Shown one piece after another: positions 46,420-59,200 of a stretch of 64,000 nucleotides of DNA. Within the stretch, counting starts at the first letter, position 1. Each line of letters begins with the position of its first letter. Source of the DNA: Mya arenaria (taxonomy: Eukaryota > Mollusca > Bivalvia > Myida > Myidae); assembly GCF_026914265.1 (NCBI RefSeq), contig NC_069122.1, positions 31,113,473 to 31,177,472 on the forward strand, given 5' to 3'. The translations under genes and the position numbers were made by a program. The notes below the pieces were generated by a model, which was not told the DNA's origin, ran no database searches, and worked only from the letters and a program-made list of their open reading frames with translations.

Positions 46420-47440
46420 TGACGAGAAACACCACTCGTAAACAACTTTAAGGAGATAAGATTACGTAAAAAATACCGGTACCGTAAACATTCGGAAATA
46501 AGCTATTTATAATCGATTAATGACATTGACCTTGTTAAACCGGGTTTATAATTTTCCGAGATTTATGTAGCGGTTACCTACATTTGCAGAACCCACTCCA
46601 AATAGTTTTACTTGGACGGATTTTTTCAATTTTTAATATGACACAAATCCCGTATTGATCATCTATTATTTTAGACTATTCAGTACCATGCATGCATTTT
46701 CTAATTAATCTAAACGCTTTCATTTACTAATGCCTCAGTGTCACTTAATTACTGAAAAAAATGAAAATGAGTATATATGACTATGATTGAGTCTCATACG
46801 TCTGTTCAATTCCCGAGATCCACACGATGCTTTCAAAAGAAATGTATGGGGAAATACCATCGAAATTCCAAACTGGGCCACTAACTTACTATATTCTAAT
46901 GAGGCAGATTAGTGGGCGGAGCAAAGCATCGATGTTGTTTAGGGAAAAATCGCAGATACATGTAGGTATACTCGCTCATGTTTTTGTAAAATGCACTTTG
47001 TGTGTTTGCCGAAATAAAAGGGGTGACTCATAATGAGTGTTAAAACAACAGGTACTTAAAGCTACAACCCTTCAGCAAATGTTGAAAATTATTTGCTCAA
47101 ATTTCATCTTTGAAGACCACAATTTCCATGCTTTATTGTTGCGTGAGTGGTTGATTGACATTATCACGTGATGTTATGAATGTAGGCTCAATATATTTAA
47201 ATATTTCCATGATTTATCGAAGTCCTCGATGTCATTGTTTTTTCTTGACTTTACCGGCGTGGCTTAAATAAAAAAAATGCTTCAAGTTAATACATAGTTT
47301 GACAAGATTTACTTCTTGCGTATTTAGGATTGTTGGGATAAGAGTGAGGTTTGTGCACTTAAATTGGTTTAAACCCCCAGGAAATTTACATTTAACTGAC
47401 CATTCCAAGGCGGTACCTAACAATCCTTGATAAACATACC
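46420..47440. other. Upstream of PNPO; SINE body fragment
   Basis: 46565-46660 shares CGGATTTTTTCAATTTTTAATATG-like sequence with the SINE at 6797. This interval should contain the PNPO promoter, but no TATA box or other element can be assigned. Confidence 0.35.
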
Positions 47441-48375
47441 TAGTTTCCCCCCGCCGAATCGAAGGTTTCGGGAGGGGGATATTGTTTTAGCGTTGTCCGT
47501 CCGTCCGTCCTTCCGGTACCACATCTTGGTAGGCATTGATTAGAAAATGTTCAAAATTGGTCAGAATGTTCCCCTTGATCAAATCTCGACCACTTGTCAA
47601 AGTGGGCCACATCAAGGTCACTAGGTCAAATCTTAGAAAAATCTTTGGAACGTACTAGAGGCATTATACATGGTTAAATATCATAAAACTTAATCAGAAT
47701 GTTTTCCTTGATGAACTCTTGGTCGTTAATAAAACTGGGTCACATATGATATACATTTAGGTCACTAGGTCAAATCTTTGAAACATATTAGAGGTATTAA
47801 ACATGGTCAAATATTTATAAAACTTAATCAGAATGTTTTTCTTGATGAAATATTGACTTGTTAAAAACTGGGTCACACATGATCGAAAATTAGGTCACTA
47901 GGTCAAATATTCGACATTTTTTTTGTCCGGAATGGTAATGATTGGTCGGATTATGTTCAAACTTGGTCATGATGTACCCCTTGATGACATATGGACCGCT
48001 TGTAAAAGTGGGGCACATGGGGGTCAAAAACTAGGTCACAAGATTAAATCTTAGATAAATATTTGATACACATTAGAGGCATTATGTATGGTCGAATATT
48101 CATGAAACTTGATCAGAAAATTTTCCTTGATGAAGTCTTGGACATGTTTTAAACTGGGTCACTTTAGATAAAAAAGTAGGTCACTAGGTCAAATTTAAAA
48201 ACAATATTGTCCGAACTATTTAATGGCGGTGATTGGTCGAATTATGTTTAAACATTGTCAGAATGTTCTCTTGGGTTTAGTTTCGACTGCGTTTTAAAAG
48301 TGGGTCATGTGGGTCAAAAACAATGTCAATAGGTCAAATCTTGTTAACAGAAACGTTGAATGTCCGCCGTCCGTT
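47440..48375 (+). repeat. Dispersed repeat with TCACTAGGTCAAATCTT units
   Basis: Begins CCCCCCGCCGAATCGAAGGT and GGGAGGGGGATATTG, then a GTCCGTCCGTCC tract, then three to four diverged units with GGTCACTAGGTCAAATCTT. Layout resembles the repeats at 10978 and 14742; no protein. Confidence 0.65.
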
Positions 48376-48727
48376 CTACAATTAGCGTGTGTACATTTTG
48401 AATCTTTGGTAGAATGTTAATAGGCACTACTAGCCATAATATCACATTCGATAAAGGACTCCAAAGCGGAACATTAGGTCAAGAATTGTGCTGCTTGGTT
48501 GATCTAAAATGGCATGTGCAACTTTTTAAGCAAGTTCATTGTAAACAATCTACGAGGTTCTAACTTCATCTAATCTTTATGTATGTTAGTCAGATTGGCG
48601 AGTTTTACAAACTTATGGTTAATGTCAATGTCGCTTAAATATTTGAGAATACTCCCAGCAATGCAGTTGAGGATACTTTTTATCGGATCATAGTGAAAAT
48701 TAATAAGAATTATTGTGTTTATGAATG

Positions 48728-49229
48728 CAGGCTATCAAGTGACCAATAACAAAAAAGTAGGGATAAAAGTAGGATTTTTTTCAAAAAAAAGTAGGGAAAA
48801 ATAGGGATATTAAGAGCAAAAAGTAGGGATAGTAGGACTCTTTACTTACCTTTTCGGATGCAAATAAATGACAACTAAACCTATTCATCAATTGTATTGT
48901 ACATGTAGTTATCTTTGCTTAGAAGCCAGTGCTTCAAGCCACAGGATAAGGAGATGAACCTGGAATGAGTGTCTCTGACTAGCGAACATGCACCACTCAT
49001 TCTCATCACAGAACCCCTCTTGCAACAATGGAGACCTACTGCATCAAACTTATCATACAAAAATACTAGAAATTGCTTCTTACAAAAATCAAGATTTCAA
49101 ACAATGCATTTAGTTTAAACTTTTCTATTATTTCTCGAACTATTTTTACAAAAATACAAAAAAGAAAAAGTAGGAGCCTAACAAAAAAGTAGGGAAAAGT
49201 AGGAAAAGAACAGCCAGCTTGAAAGCCTG
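48728..49229. mobile_element. MITE with CAGGCTATCAAG ends
   Basis: CAGGCTATCAAG faces CTTGAAAGCCTG. TGAATG stands directly outside both ends, a likely 6-bp target duplication. The interior repeats AAAAGTAGGGA in both halves. A diverged relative is at 19419-19755. Confidence 0.7.
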
Positions 49230-49609
49230 TGAATGTATAAATCGCCCTCAAATATAAACTTATATTGAGTATAGTTTGTGTCAGGTCAAAAGCAAGACCA
49301 TTTCAGGTCAAAGCGTATAAAAGCATTGTGAATAAAATTTCATCTGATCAGCATAAAACAGACCCAGAATGATTGTCTTTCAGAAATCTATGTCAAGTTG
49401 AAACGGGTCACACCAGCTCATAGGTCACCAGGCCAAGTTACATAATATCGAAATCACTTAATGGATGTATGTACTGCTTAATAATCGTATGGTACATGTA
49501 TACTACTGCATTAAAAACGATTCTTTCATTACTATCCCTTCTCAAGAGTGTTAAATGTGCATTTAAAACGCACTGTATTTTTCTTACTGATTCAATTAAA
49601 AACTAGTAA

Positions 49610-49785
49610 AAAGGGCGCACTTTTTGTGACTGAAGCGCATTTTTTCTGAACTAAAAGAGCGCATGAATGAACCAAAAGGCATTTTTCTGCGTTAAAAGCA
49701 CAAATTGTCTGTGTTTAAAGCGCATTTTATTTCTGCGTTAAAAGCGCATTATGGCACTTAGGCGCATTTTTTTTTCTGCATTTTG
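49610..49785. repeat. Degenerate tandem repeat around AAAAGCGCATTTT
   Basis: The words GCGTTAAAAGCGCATT, AAAGCGCATTTTATTTC and GCGCATTTTTT recur six to eight times at irregular spacing. Confidence 0.6.
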
Positions 49786-49870
49786 GTAAAGAGTGTTGTT
49801 TTTTTTGAGAACATGTATTCATCAAAATGTTCCTACCTCATAATTTATTGAGATAAACTAAATAGAGACG

Positions 49871-50221
49871 TTAAAGCTACTCTCACAGATAGACGTTTTG
49901 ACAACTTTTTTATTTTTTGTCTTGGAACAAGCCAATATTTGTGGAAATCCATGAAAACCATTGATATAAGACTGCTGACAAACAATAAGATCGCAGATTT
50001 TTATATGTAAGTTCAAAAATTCATGTTTTATGCATTTTTTTTTTAAACAGTTTAAGCCATAAAACATTAATTTTTGAACTGAAATATAAAAATCTGTGCT
50101 CTGATCTTTTGTCAGCAATCTTTTATCATTGGTTTGCAGATATTTACGCAAAAATTTGCTCTTTCCAAGACAAAAAATATAAAAGGTGTAAAAACCGTAA
50201 ATCTGTGAGAGTGCAGCTTAA
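49871..50221. mobile_element. Foldback MITE, TTAAAGCTGCACTCTCAC family
   Basis: Nearly full palindromic copy (TTAAAGCTACTCTCACAGAT ... AAATCTGTGAGAGTGCAGCT). The 97-codon frame inside is not a gene. Confidence 0.82.
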
Positions 50222-50547
50222 ACATGTCGAAGGCTCATTAACTTATATGGGCGTACAGTTCAAAATGCTTCAGGTGTGCCCATGAGTGATCATTTAAAAT
50301 TTACAGTGAAGACCCCTTACATGTTTACTTATGGGTGTCATTATATCACAACAGTATAAAAAACAATATTTTTTGAAACCATGATTTATTTACGTACTGT
50401 TGAAATAACATTGATTAACTAACAAACTTTCATGAACATTATTCAAGATTAAACTAGGAAAACATTCATTAAGAAAATGTCTGTACATACATGTACAGGA
50501 TCGAGGTTTAAAAACATTTATTGGATAAATATATATTCAATTGCACA

Positions 50548-51034
50548 TTAAAGGGGTTGGACATCGTCTGATAATACAATTGCAAGAAATAAAGAAAATT
50601 GTCAAAAACGTAAATAAAACTGACATCGTTGTGTATATTGAATTGAATTGTATTGTCGGCTATCTGATGTACTACATTGCTTATGACACATGCATCTTTT
50701 GCAGTATTTTTACCAATTCGAAATTTCCTATATAACTATAGGGTTGTCTACCACGTAAATTCCACCAAATTTAAAAATAGCATCGGTATATTTATCTGTA
50801 CTCATTACCAGATGTGTTTTAACTGGGGAACCATTTATTTGCGCTATTTTAAACGGGGAAACACCGATGAGACAGCAACATAAATATTGCATTTTTTTTC
50901 AAAATTTTAACCACAATGTAGAGTGATGTCGTATATCAGCCTCGTAGTAGCTTGCATTGACAATTTTATGTTTGTTTTGAGGAAATAATGTATAAGCCGA
51001 TTTTTGGACCATATTTGATGCCTAGCCCCTTTAA
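50548..51034. mobile_element. MITE with TTAAAGGGGTTGGACATC ends
   Basis: Sister of 38168-38801; right end GCCTAGCCCCTTTAA. Shorter than its sister by an internal deletion or by divergence. Confidence 0.8.
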
Positions 51035-51837
51035 ACTTATCAATAACATAATACATGTATCTTCTATATGACAATAAAAATAACTTTTTTTTCTGATAAC
51101 ATCTAAAACTTATTTTGTTTACAGTTACAGAGATTGTTGTAAAACATGCATAAATGCCAATTAATGGCCATCTGTTCTTTGTTCATTCGAAAAGGAGCAA
51201 AATCCAACAATCATTTAAGTCAGCATTACCTGTTAATCTTACATGTACAATGTATCTGTTCTAAAAGTGATGCTCTTAGAAGGAACCATATAAAGAATAC
51301 TAACTTATAAAACCGTCCGTGATTAAGTATGTCCAGTTATTAAATTCAACTAACAGAACAGAACTTAGGAAATTATGTATCTTTGTTAAAGAATAGTAAA
51401 TTCTTACTAAATGTTTATAAGAACATGACCACCTTCTCATTGATTGTTTATTTATTTTTTCTACATATACGTATTTTGTAAAATGTATTTATTATTGTTT
51501 TAAAGAAAATTTGCATGCAGACATAACAAAGGCTATGATAATACATTGACATTTCCATGTGCTGATAAAGTTAAAGGTGGATGATTATTTTAAATATGTG
51601 TCCAACAATAAATACATGATCTGTAATGTTCACAGTCTCATCATATCCATTCTCTAGTATTGTCTAAATCAATGATGTAACTGTGAAGCACACAGCAAAT
51701 TTAACAAATGTCATAATAAAATACCAAATAAAAAATAAAACAAAAACAGATAAACATTAACATCAACTCATTGTGTTCTTTATACACTGAAACAGATAAT
51801 TCCTATTTGGCAAGGTATTGTCTACTTCATTTGAATT
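51035..51837. other. Downstream of the polycystin gene
   Basis: AT-rich, no feature recognised. Confidence 0.4.
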
Positions 51838-52330
51838 TTAAATAAGGAACAGTTTATATCTGTTGAATTTTAAATAGGAAACAGTTTATTTCTGTTGAAC
51901 TTTAAATAAGAAAAACAGTTTATTTCTGTTGAACTTTAAATAGGAAACAGTTTATTTCTGTTGAACTTTAAATAGGAAACATTTTTTTCTGTTGAATTCT
52001 ATACTGTGAGGAAACAGTTTTCAACTGTTGAACTTTCTATAGCAAACAGTTTATTTCTGTTGAACTTTAAGTAGGAAACAGTTTTTTCTGTTGAATTTTA
52101 TACAGGAAACCGTTTTCAACTGTTGAACTTTCTATAGCAAACAGTTTATATCTCTTGAACTTAAAATAGGAAAAAGTTTATTTATATTGAACTTTAAATA
52201 GGAAACAGTTTATATCAGTTGAACTTTAAATACCGGTAGGAAACTGTTTAATTCTGTTGAACTTTAAATACAAATTTTTACTTCTGTTGATTTTTAGGAA
52301 GGAAACAATTTATTTCTGTTGAACAAGCAT
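51838..52330. repeat. 32-bp minisatellite carrying the polycystin stop codon and AATAAA words
   Basis: Minus-strand unit GTTCAACAGAAATAAACTGT plus TTCCTATTTAAA, about 15 diverged units. The unit nearest the gene contains the last codons CTT GTT CAA CAG AAA and the TAA stop. About six units keep AATAAA on the sense strand of the gene, so the array is a run of potential polyadenylation hexamers. Confidence 0.85.
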
Positions 52331-53256
52331 CTTCAGTTTTGAAGTGATATAGTTTATGTGATCCAGATGATTCTTCTTGCCCTTGATTCTGTCCCTTGCT
52401 TCTATGCGGCCCACATTGAGAATAGCTTGGACAAATGTCATCACACCAAAATAGACGGTAAACACAAAACTGAACAGGAAGACGACACCGATGATTCGGT
52501 TGTACTCGTAGAGACCAACAAAGTCTGCTATGCCCATTAACAGACTTACATTGGATACCAACGCATCACCAAGGGTTTTGTAGCCCCTGAACACGGAGTT
52601 GAACAGTAGATATGAAAAGGCGGCAAAAGCGAAAGTGGTGATGGCGAAGATGAGTAAAAAAGATAACAGATGCATATGGACTGCCGACAAAGTGTACGAT
52701 AAGAGGAACATCTTGCGGTTAAATATCAGCAACTTGATAGTTATCAATATGACTGTTGTCATAAGCCCACCCATCACGTACATAAGGACAGCATCCCAGA
52801 AAACAGCAGGATAGAAGCTGACAAATGTTTCACCCTTGGAGGACTTGAAATCATCCATCACACTTCCAACAGCTAGTACTCTTTGAACAAACATAACCAC
52901 AACAGCTACAGCCATTCCAATCTGACATAATTCTATAATCGTCCAAATGCTAGAAAAGTATTCAGACTTTCCTTGTTTTCTGAACTTCTTCACTTCAATA
53001 ATGATGAAAGTAAGATTGAAGGCCGCAAAGAGAACTTCACATACGGCCACAAACTTTCCATAGCTACTGGAGTAGTGATGTAGACTCGTAGAAATTTCTT
53101 GATGACTTGGGTACACTCCACCAGTGTTGGTAAACTCAAACATGTACACACCCACGGTGAACATGTCCACATTCGGGTTATAGAAAGTAAACTCCAGAAA
53201 TACTGCACGAGTATTTCGATCAATCCATCCTCTGGTTTCCAAGTCCTCAAGTGAAT
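52310..53256 (-). CDS. Polycystin terminal exon (TOP end, S2-S6)
   Basis: Acceptor TTTTGCAG; 314 codons plus TAA. Hydrophobic helices run near exon residues 62-85, 95-120, 150-190, 195-220 and 255-285. No EF-hand or long coiled coil follows S6, unlike PKD2. Confidence 0.95.
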
Positions 53257-56200
53257 CTGCAAAATCCATGTAAATAAGCTTATTCATAAGGGTTAATGTC
53301 AGTGTTTTTTTTTGGAATTACTTTTACAGCCTCTGCCTTGCAATTTGGGAAAAAAAAACTTTGGGAAAAATACAATATCAGGCCAAAACAGCTAATATAT
53401 TGGCTAATATGCATACATTTTGCTTTGAAAGAGTAAGTCTTGTCAAGATTTTGTTTATATTCCAAGAAATTCATTGCTTGTTATTCATTAACATAATCTG
53501 CATTTATCAAATTGGGAAAAAGTTAGAAAATTTTGGGAAAAATGGACAGTTTTTCGCAAGGGGAAACAGCCTTAGGAGTAAATTACAACAAAAAAAAATC
53601 AACTGAATGTAATTATGGTACACTCATATTTTTCAATACATACACAAGTTTCAGTTTAAACTGTAAGGATGTTGTGCTATCTAACTGTTTCAAAGCTTAA
53701 TGTTAGCCTAATTTGGCTACTAACGGTCAAGTACGGAACAGACCAATTGTTCAGAACTTTGTTTAATTAACGATGTGAACTTTTAAACGTGAAATAGTTC
53801 ATGATATCCTCAAATATTTAAAAAAAATAAGAAGTACAGCTGAAACAGTTGTCTCAAATCCTGTTAGAAATAGTGTATCAGTGTATAAGAAAGTATTTGA
53901 AATTTGACAAAGATTTTTTTAACATTATTTTTAACTTTAACAAAGTTCTGAACAATCGGTCCAATGTAACACAATAACTAATTAATTCTATTTGGCCAAC
54001 TGAAAAACTAAGAGTCTCTAAATTTGGCCAGGAACAAAACAAAACTAAGAGTCTCTAAATTTGGCCATGAAAAACAAAAACAAACTGAGAGTCTCTAAAT
54101 TTGGCCAGGAACAAAAAAACTTAGAGTCTCTAAATTTGGCCAGGAAAGAAACCCTCTAAATCTATTAGCAACAAATGCCTGGATGTTAACAGAATCACCA
54201 ACAAAAGGCAATAAGAACTCATCATGTACATCAAGCCATTCGAATAATTTCTCCCTGCACATCATATATTTCTTGACTCATGTTATTGTTATTTTAAAAG
54301 TTAAGCTCAAGAAAAATGTTCCATTGCTGAAAGCAGGTCTTGGTAAAAAAAACAATTTGAGTGCTAAAAACCTAAATGTTTGATTACCCTTAACACAAAA
54401 TCAGGTTGGTATGACCTCAGGAATATCAGTATGTGTATACCAAGTGATAAACTGAGTCATAAATGCTACATGGGAAGCTAATATTTTGCTTTGAATGAAG
54501 ACTTTAAACAAAGATAATTTCACTTTTTCTTTACCATTTTAAATGAAACATAACAGAGTCTACGCTGCTAATGGGGCCCCGCCTTCAGTCTTTTACTAGA
54601 GTATGATTGTGAGTTTAGTTTCTTAAGTACTTCGACAAACCTTAACAAAACGTCCGTCTGACAGAGCACTGGCAAAATATTATTTTGAAAAGAGGTTTGT
54701 CGAAGTGTTTGATAAAACTAATCACATTATCAAACTCCGGTAATAAAACAAAGATGAGGTTCCTTAAGCAGCATAAACTGCCCTTTGTTCCATTTAAATT
54801 GGTGTATTTAAAGAAAAGATATCTTAGTTTTAAGTGTTCATTTTAAGCAACACACACTGAATATGATGATTTAAATAAGTTAACAGTTTATAACTGTAGA
54901 AGGTAGGGAGAAAGTCTGTAACACACCTGTATCCCGCTGCTCCTGGCCAGACAATGGTAGGACATATCCACCCCCAGAGTATGTGGCATGTGAGCCCACG
55001 AATGGAAGGGTCTTCAGGGACCAGCCAGACTGGTGAATCCATGGGTTAATAGCATAATCTGAATAGCACACCACCAGAAAATACAGGGAATGCATTTACT
55101 GTCATAATAGTATTATTGTAACATGACCACCATAATATTATACAATGTTTACTATCCATATGACTTTAATCAACAAGCCACTGTCAGTATTGTATTAGTT
55201 AATAAACTCCAAATCTCGTCTTCAATTTTATTTATCAAGTTGAACAAGGACTTAGGAGCATAACTAAACAAGAGGGCCCTGAAGGCCCTGTATCACTCAC
55301 CTGATCCAATAAAGATCATCAAGAATAACATTCTGAACAAGTTCCATGAACATATGGTCATAAATGTGGCCTCTAGAGTGTTAACATGCTTTTCCTTAAA
55401 TTTGACCTGGTGACCTAGTTTTTGACCACACATGACCCAGATTCAAACTTGGCCTAGAACTAATCAATATATACATTCTGACAAAGTTTCATGAACATAC
55501 ATACAGTCATAAATATGACCTCTAGAGTGCTAACAAGCTTTTCCTTTGATTTGACCTTGTGACCTAGTTTTTGACTGCACATGACCCAGATTCGAACTTG
55601 ACCTAGAAATGATTTATATAAACATTCTGACCAAGTTTCCTGAAGATACAGTCATAAATGTGACCTCTAGAGTGTTAACAAGCTTTTCCTTTAATTTAAC
55701 CTGGTGACCTTGTTTTTAACCCCAGATGACCCAATATCGAACTCGTCCAAGATTTTTGTGTGGGTAACCTTCTCCTTTCATTAAGATTGTGCCCAATTTG
55801 TGACCTCTGGGGTGTTAACAGTCAAATTATTGACGACGGACGACTACAACGGACGATGGACACAGGGCGATCACAATAGCTCACTTTGAACACTTCGTAC
55901 TGAGGTGAGTTAAAAATATTAAAAACTTTTGGGTCTTGCTGGTCTTGCTGCACACTGTTAATGATAACATGTATTAAAACTTTCATGTAATTGTCTTGAA
56001 AAATATTTTTGGTTTGTTATGGCTAATATAAAGCTTTTGCTCGACTTTTTCAGACTATCAAGGGCTAATAATACAGTCACCATTTTAAGTGATATTGGAT
56101 GATAATTATGTGAAGCTTCATCAAATACTGGGATGCTCCAGGATTATTTATAGTTGCCACTGTCCTCCCAAGTGAGGGAATATAATGATTTTAGTGAAGG

Positions 56201-59200
56201 AATATGATGGCTTACCTTCATCCAACACTGGGATACTCCAGGATTGTTTATAGTTGCCACTGTCCTCCCCAGTGAGGGAATATGATGGCCTACCTTCATA
56301 CAACACTGGGATACTCCAGGATTGTTTATAGTTGCCACTGCCCTCCCCAGTGAGGGAATATGATGGCCTACCTTCATAGAACACTGGGATACTCCAGGAT
56401 TGTTTCTGTCCTCCCCAGTGAGGGAATAGGAGGGCTTACCTTCATCGAACACTAGGATACTCCAGGATTGTTTATAGTTGCCTCCGTCCTCCCCAGTGAG
56501 GAAATATCATGGCTTACCTTCATCGAACACTGGGATACTCCAGGATTGTTTATAGTTGCCTCTGTCCTCCCCAGTGAGGGAATATGATGGCCTACCTTCA
56601 TCCAACACTGGGATACTCCAGGATTGTTTATAGTTGCCTCTATCCTCCCCAGTGAGGGAATATGATGGCCTACCTTCATCCAACACTGGGATACTCCAGG
56701 ATTGTTTATAGTTGCCACTGCCCTCCCGTGAGGGAATATGATGGCCTACCTTCATAGAACACTGAGATACTCCAGGATTGTTTATAGTTGCCACTGCCCT
56801 CCCTTGAGGGAATATGCTGGCTTACCTTCATCAAACACTGGAATCCTCCAGGATTGTTTCTAGTTGCCACTGTCCTCCCCAGTGAGGTGAGGGAATATGA
56901 TGGCTTACCTTCATCCAACACTGGGATACTCCAGGATTGTTTACAGTTGCCACTGTCCTCCCCAGGAGTGTTTATAGTTGCCACTGTCCTCCCCAGTGAG
57001 GGAATATGATGGCCTACCTTCATCAAACACTGGAATCCTCCAGGATTGTTTATAGTTGCCACTGCCCTCCCCAGTGAGGGAATATGATGGCCTACCTTCA
57101 TTGAACACTGGGATACTCCAGGATTGTTTATAGTTGCCTCTATCCTCCCCAGTGAGGGAATATGATGGCCTACCTTCATCCAACACTGGGATACTCCAGG
57201 ATTGTTTATAGTTGCCACTGTCCTCCCCAGTGAGGGAATATCATGGCTTACCTTCATCTAACACTGGGATACTCCAGGATTGTTTATAGTTGCCTCTGTC
57301 CTCCCCAGTGAGGGAATATCATGGCTTACCTTCATCCAACACTGGGATACTCCAGGATTGTTTATAGTTGCCACTGTCCTCCCCAGTGAGGGAATATCAT
57401 GGCTTACCTTCATCCAACACTGGGATACTCCAGGATTGTTTATAGTTGCCTCTGTCCTCCCCAGTGAGGGAATATCATGGCTTACCTTCATCCAACACTG
57501 GGATACTCCAGGATTGTTTATAGTTGCCTCTATCCTCCCCAGTGAGGGAATATGATGGCCTACCTTCATCCAACACTGGGATACTCCAGGATTGTTTATA
57601 GTTGCCACTGCCCTCCCGTGAGGGAATATGATGGCCTACCTTCATAGAACACTGAGATACTCCAGGATTGTTTATAGTTGCCACTGCCCTCCCTTGAGGG
57701 AATATGCTGGCTTACCTTCATCAAACACTGGAATCCTCCAGGATTGTTTCTAGTTGCCACTGCCCTCCCCAGTGAGGGAATATGATGGCCTACCTTCATA
57801 GAACACTGGGATACTCCAGGATTGTTTCTGTCCTCCCCAGTGAGGGAACAGGAGGGCTTACCTTCATCGAACACTGGGATACTCCAGGATTGTTTATAGT
57901 TGCCTCCGTCCTCCCCAGTGAGGAAATATCATGGCTTACCTTCATCGAACACTGGGATACTCCAGGATTGTTTCTGTCCTCCCCAGTGAGGGAATATGAT
58001 GGCTTACCTTCATCGAACACTGGGATACTCCAGGATTGTTTATAGTTGCCTCTATCCTCCCCAGTGAGGGAATATGATGGCTTACCTTCATCCAACACTG
58101 GGATACTCCAGGATTGTTTATAGTTGCCTCTGTCCTCCCCAGTGAGGGAATATGATGGCCTACCTTCATCCAACACTGGGATACTCCAGGATTGTTTATA
58201 GTTGCCTCTATCCTCCCCAGTAGGGGAATATGATGGCCTACCTTCATCCAACACTGGGATACTCCAGGATTGTTTATAGTTGCCACTGCCCTCCCGTGAG
58301 GGAATATGATGGCCTACCTTCATAGAACACTGAGATACTCCAGGATTGTTTATAGTTGCCACTGCCCTCCCTTGAGGGAATATGCTGGCTTACCTTCATC
58401 AAACACTGGAATCCTCCAGGATTGTTTCTAGTTGCCACTGTCCTCCCCAGTGAGGGAATATGATGGCTTACCTTCATCCAACACTGGGATACTCCAGGAT
58501 TGTTTACAGTTGCCACTGTCCTCCCCAGGAGTGTTTATAGTTGCCACTGTCCTCCCCAGTGAGGGAATATGATCGCTTACCTTCATCGAACACTGGGATA
58601 CTCCAGGATTATTTATAGTTGCCACTGTCCTCCCCAGTGAGGGAATATGATGGCTTACCTTCATCGAACTCTGGGATACTCCAGGATTGTTTATAGTTGC
58701 CACTGTCCTCCCCAGTGAGGGAATATGATGGCTTACCTTCATCGAACACTGGGATACTCCAGGATTGTTTATAGTTGCCACTGTCCTCCCCAGTGAGGGA
58801 ATATGATGGCTTACCTTCATTGAACACTGGGGTCCTCCAGGATTGTTTATAGTTGCCACTGTCCTCCCAAGTGAGGGAATATGATGGCTTACCTTCATTG
58901 AACACTGGGGTCCTCCAGGATTGTTAATAGTTGCCACTGTCCTCCCCAGTGAGGGAATATGATGGCTTACCTTCATTGAACACTGGGATACTCCAGGATT
59001 GTTTATAGTTGCCACTGTCCTCCCAAATGAGGGAATATGATGGCTTACCTTCATTGAACACTGGGATCCTTCAGGATTGTTAATAGTTGCCACTGTCCTC
59101 CCCAGTGAGGGAATATGATGGCTTACCTTCATTGAACACTGAGATACTTTGGATTGTTTATAGTTGCCACTGTCCTCCCAAGTGAGGGAATATGATGGCT

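Noticed and set aside
47440-48375. Coding region, because of regular spacing of similar segments
   Set aside because: Frames are full of stops on both strands; the regularity comes from a dispersed repeat.
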